Shown in pieces: positions 18,403-27,537 of a stretch of DNA of 64,000 bases (positions are counted from its first letter, which is position 1; every line of letters starts with the position of its first letter). The notes beneath the pieces were generated by a model that was given only the letters and a program-made list of their open reading frames with translations, was not told the DNA's origin and made no database searches. This stretch comes from an uncultured Flavobacterium sp. Lineage in GTDB: Bacteria; Bacteroidota; Bacteroidia; Flavobacteriales; Flavobacteriaceae. Location of the stretch: positions 176,669 through 240,668 of the forward strand of contig CALJVL010000001.1 of the NCBI GenBank assembly GCA_937773775.1, given 5' to 3'. The position numbers and the translations under genes are program-made.

Positions 18403-19182
18403 TTAAAATTTAGAAAATAACTTTTCCATTTTTTCTTTTTCTTCTTCAGCCAGCACGCTGTCAACTAGTATTCTTCCTGAATGCTCATCGATAATGATTT
18501 TCTTTCTGGAGGCAATTTCTACTTGCGTTTGTGGTGGAATTGTAAAGAATGAACCTGCAGAAGCGCCTCTTTCGATAGAAACAACTGCTAAACCATTACG
18601 AACGCTTGTTCTGATTCTAGTGTAAGCAGCTAACAATCTTTCTTCAATTAAGTTTTGGTATTCAGTAGATTTTTCTGTTAAAAACTCTTCTTCCTTAGCT
18701 GTTTCAGACATGATAGCGTCCAATTCTAACTTTTTATGCTTCAAATGATTAGATTTAGTTTCTAATCTTTCTTTTGATTGGGTGATTGTGTCTTTCTTGT
18801 GTTCAATAGAAGCTTTCATTTCTTTCATTTGCTTTTCAGCTAATTGAATTTCAAGCTCTTGAAACTCAACCTCTTTTGTTAAAGAATTGAATTCTCTATT
18901 GTTACGAACAGTTTCCTGTTGTTTTGTGTATTTTTTGATGGCTTCTTTGTGCTCATCAATTCCATTCTTTTTTGTTTTGATAAGATCCTCGATAACTTCA
19001 AGTTCACTTTTCAATTTTTCAGAACGTGTGCTTAAACCCGCAACTTCATCTTCCAAATCTTCTACTTCAAGAGGAAGTTCTCCCCTTACGTTTCTGATTT
19101 CGTCAATTCTAGAGTCAATAAGTTGTAAGTCGTAAATTGCTCTTAACTTGTCCTCAACACTTAATTCTTTCGTATTCGCCAT
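18403..19182 (-). CDS. Coiled-coil protein of the C4-type zinc-ribbon family, cysteines lost
   Basis: A 259-residue protein. Residues about 25-180 form a long coiled coil (LEVIEDLIKTKKNGIDEHK onward). The C-terminal 60 residues align with the CxxC...CxxC zinc ribbon of this family (VSIERGASAGSFFTIPPQ ... DEHSGRILVDSVL). All four metal-binding Cys positions are replaced, so no zinc can be bound there. It sits 3 bp downstream of the Nif3-family gene, a conserved pair. Function unknown; a scaffold role is possible. Confidence 0.8.
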   Translation of the reverse strand: MANTKELSVEDKLRAIYDLQLIDSRIDEIRNVRGELPLEVEDLEDEVAGLSTRSEKLKSELEVIEDLIKTKKNGIDEHKEAIKKYTKQQETVRNNREFNSLTKEVEFQELEIQLAEKQMKEMKASIEHKKDTITQSKERLETKSNHLKHKKLELDAIMSETAKEEEFLTEKSTEYQNLIEERLLAAYTRIRTSVRNGLAVVSIERGASAGSFFTIPPQTQVEIASRKKIIIDEHSGRILVDSVLAEEEKEKMEKLFSKF

Positions 19183-19185
19183 ATT

Positions 19186-20280
19186 CTATAAGTACTTAAC
19201 TGGATTTGTATTTTCTTCAGATAAAATGATTGCAAAATTAAGGATTTTTTTCCGAAGATAGTCAACAATATAATTTTTTGTATAGCGTTCGCTTTCAAAA
19301 TGTCCAATATCTGCTAAAAGAAGTCGGTTTTCTGCTTCATAAAATTGATGGTACTTCAAATCGGCGGTCAAAAAAGCATCTGCTCCAGACGAAATCGCCT
19401 TTTTTATAGCGTAACTTCCAGATCCACCCAAAACGGCTACCTTTTTTATTGGTTTTCCTAAAAAAGACGAATGGCGGATACCTTCCGATGTCATTTTTTC
19501 TTTGACAAATAATAAAAAATCCTTTTCATCCATGGGAGTTTCAAATTCACCTACCATTCCCAAGCCTATATTTTGATGTTTGTTCTGCAGTTCATAAACT
19601 TCATAAGCTACTTCCTCGTAAACATGATTACTGAAAAGTGCTTTTAGAATATTGCTTTCCAAGTGCTTTTCAAAAGTAACTTCAATTTTTATTTCATCGC
19701 CTTGCACAAATTCAAAACGTTCTCCTAGTTGCGGGTTACTTTTTTCATTACCCATATAGGTGCCGATTCCCTTTGAACTAAAGCTACAGTCTTCATAGTT
19801 ACCTATATTGCCTGCGCCAGCGTCAAATAGTGCATTTCTTAGTTTTTCGGCATTTTCAGCGATAGTATAGGTAAGGAGTTTTCGAATAAAGTTTTCTTTC
19901 GGGATTAAAATTTTAGTGTTTTTTAAGCCAAGCGCGTTGCAAAATATTTTATTAACGCCCTCTTGGTGGTTGTCTAAAGCGGTGTGGACGGCATAAATTG
20001 CAATGTCATTTTTAATCGCTTTTATTATGGAACGCTCCACATAATTTTTGCCCGTTATTTTTTTTATGCCTGAAAATAAAATGGGGTGAAAGCAAACTAC
20101 CAAATTGCATTTTTTGGAAATAGCTTCCTCTAGTACACTTTCGAGCGCATCGTGGCAAACCAAGACTCCCGTAGCCTCTGTTTCAGAGTTCCCGACTAGA
20201 AGACCTACGTTGTCAAAATCTTCAGCATACGCCAGGGGAGCCATTTCTTCAAGTACGGAAATGATTTCTTTTATTTTCAT
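19186..20280 (-). CDS. Nif3-like dinuclear metal centre protein
   Basis: A 364-residue member of the Nif3/YbgI/YqfO family (also annotated GTP cyclohydrolase I type 2). The N-terminal part contains PLAYAEDFDNVGLLVG, the metal-binding VVCFHPILFSG and AVHTALDNHQEGVNK. The C-terminal part has GGSGSYAIKKAISSGADAF and DIGHFESER. A central insertion of about 110 residues (PII/CutA-like domain) explains why it is longer than the 247-residue E. coli protein. It forms a probable operon with the coiled-coil gene. The exact biochemical role is unsettled. Confidence 0.9.
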   Translation of the reverse strand: MKIKEIISVLEEMAPLAYAEDFDNVGLLVGNSETEATGVLVCHDALESVLEEAISKKCNLVVCFHPILFSGIKKITGKNYVERSIIKAIKNDIAIYAVHTALDNHQEGVNKIFCNALGLKNTKILIPKENFIRKLLTYTIAENAEKLRNALFDAGAGNIGNYEDCSFSSKGIGTYMGNEKSNPQLGERFEFVQGDEIKIEVTFEKHLESNILKALFSNHVYEEVAYEVYELQNKHQNIGLGMVGEFETPMDEKDFLLFVKEKMTSEGIRHSSFLGKPIKKVAVLGGSGSYAIKKAISSGADAFLTADLKYHQFYEAENRLLLADIGHFESERYTKNYIVDYLRKKILNFAIILSEENTNPVKYL

Positions 20281-20380
20281 TATTTTTAGTTTAAAGTATC
20301 AGGGTTAAAGTTTGATTGATGAGTAATTGTAAACTTTAAACAAAAGGCACAAAATATTTATTTCAAAGATAATTTATTTA

Positions 20381-20388
20381 TACTTTCG
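20381..20388 (+). promoter_or_regulatory. -7-like element immediately before lpxK
   Basis: TACTTTCG resembles TAnnTTTG and ends 4 bp before the ATG at 20393. If used, transcription would start at or within a few bases of the start codon, giving a leaderless or nearly leaderless mRNA. Confidence 0.35.
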
Positions 20389-20392
20389 TATT

Positions 20393-21400
20393 ATGACTTT
20401 ACTGCGAAAAATACTTTTCCCTTTCGCCATTATATATGGTTTGATCACGAGTATTCGGAATTTTCTCTTTGATAGAGGCGTTTTGAAATCATATGACTTC
20501 GATTTGCCAATTATCGCTGTCGGTAATTTAAGTGTTGGCGGCACCGGTAAAACACCACAAATAGAGTATTTAATTAGTTTACTTTCTGACAGCTATAAAG
20601 TAGCGACTTTAAGTAGGGGTTACAAGAGAAAGTCTACAGGTTTTATATTGGCTGATGCAAGCTCAAATACTGAGAGTTTAGGTGATGAACCGCTTCAGTT
20701 CTATCAAAAATTTGATAATATTCAAGTTGCGGTTGACGCTGATCGTAAAAACGGAATTCAACAATTACTTTCGCAAGAGCCAAAGCCGGAAGTCATTTTA
20801 TTGGATGATGCCTTCCAACATCGAAAAGTAAAGGCAGGATTTTATATTATGCTCACTTCTTTTGGTGATTTGTATTCTGATGATTTCATGCTTCCAACAG
20901 GGAATTTAAGGGAATGCAGAAGCGGAGTCAAAAGAGCTAATGTAATTATTGTTACAAAATGCCCTGCTACGCTTTCAGTTGAAGAACAAAACCAAATTAA
21001 AGACAGATTGAAAGTAGCTGACAATCAAGAGCTGTACTTTACTACAATCGTCTATGATGATTGTATTTATTCAGAGAATGAAACCTTAAAAGTAAGTGAA
21101 ATAATAAAAAGAGATAAATTACTAGTGGCTGGAATTGCTAAGCCGGATCCGTTTTTTAATTTTTTGAAAGATAAAAATGAAATATGTTTGACTTTCGCTG
21201 ATCATCATCATTTTAGTGAAAAAGACATATTAGAGATTAAAAACAGATCAATAAATAAAATTATCGTGACGACAGAGAAAGATTATGTGCGATTAAAAGG
21301 AAGTGTTCCAAGTGAACAACTGTTTTACTTGCCAATAAAAAGTCAGTTTCTCGGAGGAAGCGATACCTTTAATAAAACAATACTAAATTATGTGGGATAA
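20393..21400 (+). CDS. lpxK: Tetraacyldisaccharide 4'-kinase (lipid A)
   Basis: A 335-residue inner-membrane-associated kinase that phosphorylates the disaccharide precursor to give lipid IVA. A hydrophobic N-terminal segment (ILFPFAIIYGLITSI) precedes the P-loop-like VGNLSVGGTGKTPQIEYL. Other family segments are ALSRGY-like TLSRGYKRKS, DDAFQHRKV and TTEKDYVRL. Its last 11 bp overlap the start of the purine nucleoside phosphorylase gene, indicating translational coupling. Confidence 0.95.
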   Translation: MTLLRKILFPFAIIYGLITSIRNFLFDRGVLKSYDFDLPIIAVGNLSVGGTGKTPQIEYLISLLSDSYKVATLSRGYKRKSTGFILADASSNTESLGDEPLQFYQKFDNIQVAVDADRKNGIQQLLSQEPKPEVILLDDAFQHRKVKAGFYIMLTSFGDLYSDDFMLPTGNLRECRSGVKRANVIIVTKCPATLSVEEQNQIKDRLKVADNQELYFTTIVYDDCIYSENETLKVSEIIKRDKLLVAGIAKPDPFFNFLKDKNEICLTFADHHHFSEKDILEIKNRSINKIIVTTEKDYVRLKGSVPSEQLFYLPIKSQFLGGSDTFNKTILNYVG

Positions 21401-22202
21401 AGTACAACAAACGGTTAGTTACATAAAAGGAGAAATTGATTTCACTCCTGAATACGGCGTGATTTTGGGGTCGGGTTTAGGGAGCTTTACTGATGAAATG
21501 GACGTTCAGTTTATTTTACCGTATAATGAAATTCCAAATTTTCCGGTCTCGACAGTTCAGGGGCACAAAGGTGCTTTGGTTTTTGGGACAATTGGAGATA
21601 AAAAAGTCGTTGCTATGCAGGGAAGGTTTCATTTCTATGAAGGTTATTCCATGAAGGAAGTTACTTTCCCGGTTCGGGTCATGAAGTATTTAGGAATAAA
21701 TAAATTGATTGTGTCTAACGCTTCTGGTGGTGTAAATCCAGGGTATAGAGTTGGGGATATAGTGATTATAAAAGATCATATCAATTTTGCTCCGGAACAC
21801 CCTTTACGTGGAATAAATGATGAGCGTTTTGGGCCTCGATTTGTAAATATGAGTGAACCATATTCCAGAAAAATGATTGCGAAAGCTAAAGAGCTGGCTG
21901 GCAATCTAAACATTGAAGTTAAAGATGGGGTTTACCTAGGATTGCAAGGTCCTACTTTCGAAACCTTGGCAGAGTATAAAATGGTCAAGATTCTTGGTGC
22001 CGACTGTGTAGGAATGTCGACCGTGCCAGAGGTTATTGTGGCGCGTCATATGGATGTGGAAACTTTTGGTGTTTCTGTAATCACAGATATGGGAGATGAA
22101 GCCAGCATCGGAACTATTTCTCACGACGAAGTGCTGGAAGCCGCTCAAAAAGCGGAGCCCAAAGTAAGGACATTAATTAAAGAGTTAATTTTACAGTATT
22201 AG
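21390..22202 (+). CDS. Purine-nucleoside phosphorylase
   Basis: A 270-residue trimeric-type enzyme cleaving purine nucleosides to base plus ribose-1-phosphate. It shows GVILGSGLGSFTDEM (phosphate site), MQGRFHFYEGYSMKEVTFPV, VSNASGGVNPGYRVGD, GLQGPTFETLAEYKM and MSTVPEVIVARHMD with the base-binding VITDMGDE. Length and motifs match the PNP/MTAP (punA/deoD2) family; Asn in the base-recognition loop is replaced by Asp. It is coupled to lpxK and convergent with gap. Confidence 0.93.
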   Translation: MWDKVQQTVSYIKGEIDFTPEYGVILGSGLGSFTDEMDVQFILPYNEIPNFPVSTVQGHKGALVFGTIGDKKVVAMQGRFHFYEGYSMKEVTFPVRVMKYLGINKLIVSNASGGVNPGYRVGDIVIIKDHINFAPEHPLRGINDERFGPRFVNMSEPYSRKMIAKAKELAGNLNIEVKDGVYLGLQGPTFETLAEYKMVKILGADCVGMSTVPEVIVARHMDVETFGVSVITDMGDEASIGTISHDEVLEAAQKAEPKVRTLIKELILQY

Positions 22203-22207
22203 ATTTT

Positions 22208-23203
22208 CTACTTTTTTGTTAAAAGGATCAAGTCAATTATTCGAGAAGAGTACCCTATTTCATTGTCATACCAGCCCACTACTTTTACCATTTTATCGAT
22301 TACCGAAGTCAATTGTGCGTCAAATACGCAAGAGTTTGTGTTGCCTATTATATCCACTGATACAATAGGGTCTTCAGTGTAATCTAGTATTCTTTTTAGA
22401 CTACCTTCCGCTGCAGTTTTGAAGGCTGCATTTATTTCAGCTATGGTAACAGTCCGTTTTACGTTAAAGGTAATATCGGTCAATGAACCATCGGGGACTG
22501 GGACGCGAATACCGCAGCCTCCTATTTTTCCTTCTAAGGCAGGAAAAATTTTTGATAGTGCCTTAGCTGCACCAGTTGTTGTAGGTACAATAGATTGACT
22601 AGCCCCACGTGCCCTACGTAAATCTTTGTGTGGTTGGTCGTGCAAGCTTTGGTCTGTTGTATAGGAATGAATTGTTGTGATATAAGCTTGTTTGATGCCA
22701 CAAAGCTCGTCTATCACTTTCATCATGGGCGCAGCATTATTCGTCGTGCAACTTGCATTCGATATAATGGTTTCAGTTCCGTCGAGAATAGACTCATTTA
22801 CTCCGAGGACTACCGTTTTTATGGTATCTACCTCAGAAGGAGCTGAGAGAATGACTTTCTTGGCACCAGCAACAATATGTGCATTAAGTTCTTCGTAAGT
22901 CTTGTGTTTTCCTGTGGATTCAATGACAAAATCTATATTTATGCCTTTCCAATCTAAGTTTGAAATGCTTTTTTCATGAAAAAACAAAAAATGGTTGGAG
23001 TCGACTAGTATTCCCTTTTCATCCGCACTGACTTTGTATGGCAAAACTCCGTGAATACTGTCGTATTTTACCAAGTGTGCCATGGTTTTTGTGTCGGCAA
23101 TATCATTTATGGCTACAACTTCAATAGTCGGATGGTTTAAAAGTAAACGAAATAAATTTCGACCAATTCTTCCAAAGCCATTTATGGCAACTCTTGTTTT
23201 CAA
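22208..23203 (-). CDS. gap: Glyceraldehyde-3-phosphate dehydrogenase (type I)
   Basis: A 331-residue glycolytic/gluconeogenic enzyme. The N-terminal Rossmann motif is VAINGFGRIGRNLFRL and the catalytic Cys lies in SNASCTTNNAAPM. The catalytic His lies in ITTIHSYTTDQ, the phosphate-binding stretch is RRARGASQSIVPTTTGAAKA, and WYDNEIGYSSR is the C-terminal signature. The stop codon lies 5 bp from that of the convergent phosphorylase gene. Confidence 0.96.
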   Translation of the reverse strand: MKTRVAINGFGRIGRNLFRLLLNHPTIEVVAINDIADTKTMAHLVKYDSIHGVLPYKVSADEKGILVDSNHFLFFHEKSISNLDWKGINIDFVIESTGKHKTYEELNAHIVAGAKKVILSAPSEVDTIKTVVLGVNESILDGTETIISNASCTTNNAAPMMKVIDELCGIKQAYITTIHSYTTDQSLHDQPHKDLRRARGASQSIVPTTTGAAKALSKIFPALEGKIGGCGIRVPVPDGSLTDITFNVKRTVTIAEINAAFKTAAEGSLKRILDYTEDPIVSVDIIGNTNSCVFDAQLTSVIDKMVKVVGWYDNEIGYSSRIIDLILLTKK

Positions 23204-23226
23204 TATTTTTTATTTAAAATCTCATA

Positions 23227-23296
23227 TTTCAGGTTTAAAGTAGCTCAACTTGACCTAAGGGCAGGCGACTAGGCGCAGCAAACTTTAAACCTGAAA
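23227..23296. repeat. Perfect 15-bp inverted repeat with 40-bp spacer
   Basis: TTTCAGGTTTAAAGT (23227-23241) pairs with ACTTTAAACCTGAAA (23282-23296). It lies between gap and lipA. The core GTTTAAAGT recurs in other spacers of this window (near 15160, 20288 and 20330), so it looks like a dispersed AT-rich repeat rather than an operator of one gene. It lacks a T tract. Confidence 0.65.
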
Positions 23297-23309
23297 CTTA
23301 AAACATTTT

Positions 23310-24180
23310 TTATAGAAGGTGTTTTTGTGCTTTATAAGAAGAACGAACTAAAGGGCCGCTTTCTACATGACGAAAACCTAACTCCAGTCCAAATTTTTCA
23401 TACACTGCAAATTGGTCAGGTGTGATAAACTCTTTAACTGGTAAGTGTTTTTTACTAGGTTGTAAGTACTGTCCTATCGTTACGATATCCACATTTACGG
23501 CACGTAAGTCTCTCATGGTTTGAAAAACTTCTTCTTCTTGCTCGCCAAGACCCAACATAATTCCTGATTTAGTTCTGTTGATTCCTTTTTCTTTTAGGTA
23601 TCTCAACACTTCTAAGCTTCGGTCGTATTTTGCTTGAATGCGCACTTCACGAGTCAGTCTACGTACTGTTTCTACGTTATGCGAAACGACTTCCGGATTA
23701 GCTTCTACAATCCGATCTATATTCCTTTCGATACCTTGAAAATCAGGAACCAAAGTTTCTATCGTAATCATAGGGTTCATTCTACGAATTGCTTTTACGG
23801 TTTCGATCCAAATGATTGAACCACCATCTTTTAAATCATCTCTGTCCACACTGGTAATTACCGCATGCTTGATATTCATGATTTTAATCGAACGCGCCAC
23901 TTTTTCGGGTTCATCCCAGTCTACCGTTTCGGGGTCTACCGGTTTTAACACCACAAAAACCGCAAGAACGGGTACAGGTGTTCCCCAGAATCATAAAAGT
24001 TGCAGTACCTTCACCCCAGCATTCGCCCATATTTGGGCAACTTCCCGCGGCACAAATCGTATTCAAGCTATATTTGTCGACTAAGCTTCGAAGCTCAGTA
24101 TATTTTTTTCCTATTGGTAGCTTTACCTTCAACCATTTTGGCTTTGTAGTTGGTAAAGTTTTTTCTAAAACTGTTTCCAT
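23310..24180 (-). CDS. lipA: Lipoyl synthase, broken by a one-base insertion
   Basis: A radical-SAM enzyme inserting two sulfurs into octanoyl-carrier proteins. The auxiliary cluster motif [12 protein letters not shown] and the SAM cluster CTRSCGFC are in the first piece. [24 protein letters not shown] and [16 protein letters not shown] are in the second. The pieces join at [16 protein letters not shown] when the GGGG at 23931-23934 (plus strand) is read as GGG. The restored protein is about 290 residues, the normal length. ATG at 24180 (METVLEK) is preferred to the TTG five codons upstream. As the enzyme is normally essential for lipoate synthesis, a sequence error is likely. Confidence 0.9.
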
Positions 24181-24199
24181 ATTTATTTTTTTCAAAGTA

Positions 24200-24228
24200 C
24201 AAAGATAAGCAAAGGGGATTTAAAACAA
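24200..24228 (-). promoter_or_regulatory. Promoter of lipA
   Basis: On the minus strand TTG (24228-24226), an 18-bp spacer and TATCTTTG (24207-24200), a good match to the Bacteroidota TTG/TAnnTTTG consensus. It ends 20 bp before the ATG. Confidence 0.55.
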
Positions 24229-24342
24229 GGGGTTTAGGCCCCAAGCTTTAGTATTGATTTGGCACAAAATAACAAGTTTAAATTTTAGTAGCTCTTTCCA
24301 GCTTTGCGTTTCCATCTTGCATTTAAAAATGGTTTTTTCAAA

Positions 24343-24379
24343 GACAAAAAGCAGCTTCTTTCAGTCGCTGCTTTTTGTC
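24343..24379. terminator. Long perfect hairpin in the lipA-tonB spacer
   Basis: GACAAAAAGCAGC pairs perfectly with GCTGCTTTTTGTC (13 bp) around an 11-nt loop. It carries an A-run within one arm and T-run within the other, so it could terminate in either direction. No gene is seen between it and the next hairpin at 24.47 kb. The rest of the 24181-24518 spacer holds nothing recognisable besides the lipA promoter. Confidence 0.55.
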
Positions 24380-24471
24380 AAGAAAAAATCGATTTTTAAA
24401 CACAAGGATGTCCTCTGCAATCTGGGCTATGGTAGTATTTAGGATATACTTTTCCAGTTTTAAATAAACAT

Positions 24472-24502
24472 AAAAAAGCAGAACCTCCCGATTCTGCTTT
24501 TG
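24472..24502 (-). terminator. Rho-independent terminator of the TonB-family gene
   Basis: Minus strand AAAAGCAGAA, 8-nt loop, TTCTGCTTTT followed by TT, 17 bp beyond the stop codon. Confidence 0.8.
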
Positions 24503-24518
24503 GTAGATGTGTTTGAAA

Positions 24519-25334
24519 TTAGTTCATCTGAACCGTAATAGGCAAATTATAGGATGTTCGCATCGGTTTTGCACCAATCATTCCCGGAGTCCATTTGGTT
24601 TTCAAAGATTTCAAAACGCGTATGGCTTCTTTTGCCAATCCGTAACCAGGATCATTTTTAACTTGAATGTCAGACATGCTACCGTCCTTTTCAACCACAA
24701 AGGAAACATAAATGCGTATGCTTCTTTCGCCGTTTATTTCTGGTGTTTCAAAAGTTTTGCCAATATAAGAGTAGAACTTAGCGATTCCGCCCGGAAACTC
24801 AGGAAGCTTGTCCAAAATTGCAGCTATTACGACCGTGTTTCCATATTTTGTTGGCGCGGTGTTGTTTATGCCGTTTCCTTGGGAAGAATTGGAATTTGTT
24901 ATTCCAGTAGTTGTGTTTTGTATTATTTCGATAAGTTCACTGTTTGTTGCAATATCTGGAGTTGCAAGGGGGGCTTGTACGATGATCGGGTTGGTAAGTT
25001 GTTTTTTTAGCGTTAGGGCTACAGGCTTTTGTAGCACAGTCTTTATTGAAATTTGTTTTTCTATTTGTTTTATTTGGGGAGCTGCTATCGCAGTTAGCTG
25101 TATGATTCTGTCAAGAGGTTTATTAATCTCAACAGCAATGTTTGTTCCAGTATTAAAATAGCTTAAAACTCTTGGAATAGCCATCAAAGATGCACATAGT
25201 AATATTCCCGTAAAAAGTGCAAAAAGTGAGGTTCTAGAACTTTCCTGACGTAGTTTATAGGCGCCATACTCTTTGTTTCTGTTCTCGAAAACTAGATTAA
25301 TCCAGTTGGTTTCGTAAATGCTTAGTTTTGACAT
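24519..25334 (-). CDS. TonB-family energy transducer
   Basis: A 271-residue inner-membrane protein with a periplasmic C-terminal TonB domain. The cytoplasmic start (NLVFENRNKEYGAYKLRQES) is characteristic of flavobacterial TonB/MotA-associated proteins. One membrane helix (LFALFTGILLCASLMAI, about residues 32-50) follows. A linker precedes the C-terminal TonB fold (RSIRIYVSFVVEKDGSMSDI, residues about 195-271, ending YNLPITVQMN). It probably energises outer-membrane receptors. No exbB/exbD neighbours, so it is a stand-alone copy. Confidence 0.9.
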   Translation of the reverse strand: MSKLSIYETNWINLVFENRNKEYGAYKLRQESSRTSLFALFTGILLCASLMAIPRVLSYFNTGTNIAVEINKPLDRIIQLTAIAAPQIKQIEKQISIKTVLQKPVALTLKKQLTNPIIVQAPLATPDIATNSELIEIIQNTTTGITNSNSSQGNGINNTAPTKYGNTVVIAAILDKLPEFPGGIAKFYSYIGKTFETPEINGERSIRIYVSFVVEKDGSMSDIQVKNDPGYGLAKEAIRVLKSLKTKWTPGMIGAKPMRTSYNLPITVQMN

Positions 25335-25514
25335 ATTTTAAGGATTTAAGGGTTAGCTAGTAGTTAAATCAGAAGTATATGGTGTTTTAGTAGTAATAAC
25401 GAAAGTGGTAAGAAATTTTATTGTTTAAAAAGTTAATTTGTTAAAGAATAAAGAGCAATCGGATTTATTGTGTTTTGTTTATTTTAATGTTTAACAATTA
25501 AGTAGCATTATCGT

Positions 25515-27216
25515 TTATTTTTGCTCACTTTTTTCGGCGAGTTTCATAGCGTTATATACATTGAGCACTTTTCCGGATTTAGATAACTCAGAGAAGGAAA
25601 CTTTTCTATCTTTTGTTCCAGGAACAATAACTTCTAAATCATAAGCGGTACCTGAGTCGAGAATTATTTGTTTTACTTCAGTTACGGTAAGGTTAGGATA
25701 ATAGGACCAAATCAAAGCGGCAGTTCCGCAAACCATGGGTCCTGCAAGGGAAGTACCTGAATCTGTTGCGTAGGTATTTGGGTAAGTTGTCGTGTAGATT
25801 TCTTCGCCAGGAGCAAATAAATCCACATTATGTTTACCATAATTGGAAAAAAGTGGATACAAAGGTGCTGTCCAATTTAGAAGAGATGGAACCGACATTG
25901 ATAAAGTTTCCACATACTTCTTTTGTGCCGTCATAGGCAACATCACTGGGATAATATGGGTTTTCATCAATATTAAAAACCTTCATTTCCTGAGCAATGT
26001 ACGAGCAAGACATTATCGTTCTTCTGCATATTTGAAAGCTTCAAAAACCCAGGCTTTTATGTAAAGAGAACTCTTTACCAAATGACATATTGATTACTTT
26101 TGCGCCATTATCAACTGCATACCGTATCGCCATGGCAATATCTTTATCATGCTCGTCTCCAGATAATGAAATATTCAGAGGCATGATTTTGACATTTTGT
26201 GTAATTCCGTTAATACCTACATTATTGTCTCTTTTAGCTGCAATGATTCCTGACACTTTGGTGCAATGCGCCTGAATATAGGTAAATATAGTTTTAGAAA
26301 TATTTATATTATTACTTCCATAGCCTTTCTCTAATATTTTGGGATTATCGCCAATAAGTACTCTGTCATTAAAATTAATGTTCAAATTTTTTACTGACAA
26401 TAGAGTCTATCTGATCAACAGTTTCTTTCATCTTCTCTATTGTCTTTTCATTGTAGTCGAATCGTATTTTCATAAAACCAATCATGGCACCTATGTCTCT
26501 ATCGTCATCTTCTCTTCTTTGTCTAAATATCTTATCATTGATTTTGTGTTTTTTATAAGCACTATCCAATTGCTGATAGGTATAATCTTCTTTTGGAAAG
26601 TAATGTTTTAAACTATCTTTCACTATTGGAAATAAGTCTACACTGTATTTTGAGGATTTTAAGCCAGTTTTTTATAATTAGAATTCTCTTCATCATAAAC
26701 TTTTAAGGCTCTTTGGTATTCATGGTAATCAGGGAGTTGTCGTGGTAAAACCTGATTTTCAGTCTTGGTTTTAAATAATGGTCCCCATTCCCTCAATATC
26801 CTAATATATTCAAAATTAGCCCATAGCACGTAATTTCCGTTTTTATTGGAAATAAAATCCCATCCATTAATGTCATCTATATAGCCATTCTGATCATCGT
26901 CGATTCCGTTATCTGGAATTTCATTGGGGTTAGTCCATAGTTGCCCTTGTAAATCCTCATGATTTATATCGATTTGCGTGTCTAATACTGCAACTATGAT
27001 GCTTTTGTCTAACACCATATTTTTGCTTTGGCTATACCACTTGTCCAACGAAATACCTGGAACCCCATCCTGTAGGTAATCTTTGTGTTGCCAATTTTGC
27101 TTCGCCAATGGTGTGAGTTCTACTGTTGCCGTGGATGCAGATTTTTTTTGCTTCTTAATTGAGCTACAACTTATTAAAAAGATAAAAAAGAGTAAAAAAG
27201 GATATATAGGTTTCAT
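25515..27216 (-). pseudogene. S8 (subtilisin-like) serine protease lipoprotein, multiple frameshifts
   Basis: Four readable pieces in one direction rebuild a secreted protease. The first (26659-27216) has a lipoprotein signal (LLFFIFLISC) and the catalytic Asp in VAVLDTQIDINHEDL. The third has the His motif, here AHCTKVSGIIAA instead of the usual HGTHVAGI. The fourth has the Ser motif DSGTSLAGPMVCGTAALI. Breaks lie at T26668-26673, T26387-26392, the T-run near 26054, near 26025, A25975-25979 and A25847-25852. Most are one-base homopolymer changes, but six in one gene and a degenerate His motif leave real decay open. Secretion to the cell surface is expected. Confidence 0.75.
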
Positions 27217-27285
27217 TAATTTTGATTGTTTTTTAGTGGTAGTAATTTCTGCAACTAGTGAATAAACTTATTGTTGGTGAATATT

Positions 27286-27408
27286 TTAATCTTGGAGACA
27301 TTTTAATGCTGAATCCATTCTGGTGATTTTTCTTGTTAGGATTGGTTCGTACGCTAATCCGTATCTTCCATTAGTCACTTGAATGTTTTTTAATTTAGCT
27401 ACTTTCAT
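27286..27408 (-). CDS. Small hypothetical protein (40 aa)
   Basis: An ATG-initiated frame with gene-like codon use. It starts MKVAKLKNIQVTNGRYGLAY and ends MDSALKCLQD before TAA. It is basic and probably soluble, with no family recognised. It lies in the 320-bp gap between the protease and the TPR-AraC gene. It could be a real small gene or the 3' part of a lost one. Confidence 0.35.
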   Translation of the reverse strand: MKVAKLKNIQVTNGRYGLAYEPILTRKITRMDSALKCLQD

Positions 27409-27501
27409 TTTTTTGTTCGCTTTAGTTTTTTTTAAATATTGATTTACAGGTATTTGAACTTACATCATTGTTCATTGGTGAAAATAAAAAAGCTCTTTTG
27501 T

Positions 27502-27529
27502 TTAGCGAAATTCCGCAATTCCGATAGTT
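27502..27529. repeat. Degenerate copy of the 29.37-kb palindrome
   Basis: TAGCGAAATTCCGCAATTCCGATAG differs from the core of the perfect palindrome at 29371-29400 at about four of 25 positions. It lies 9 bp past the stop of the TPR-AraC gene and is followed on the plus strand by T8, so it may also act as a plus-strand terminator. Confidence 0.6.
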
Positions 27530-27537
27530 TTTTTTGA

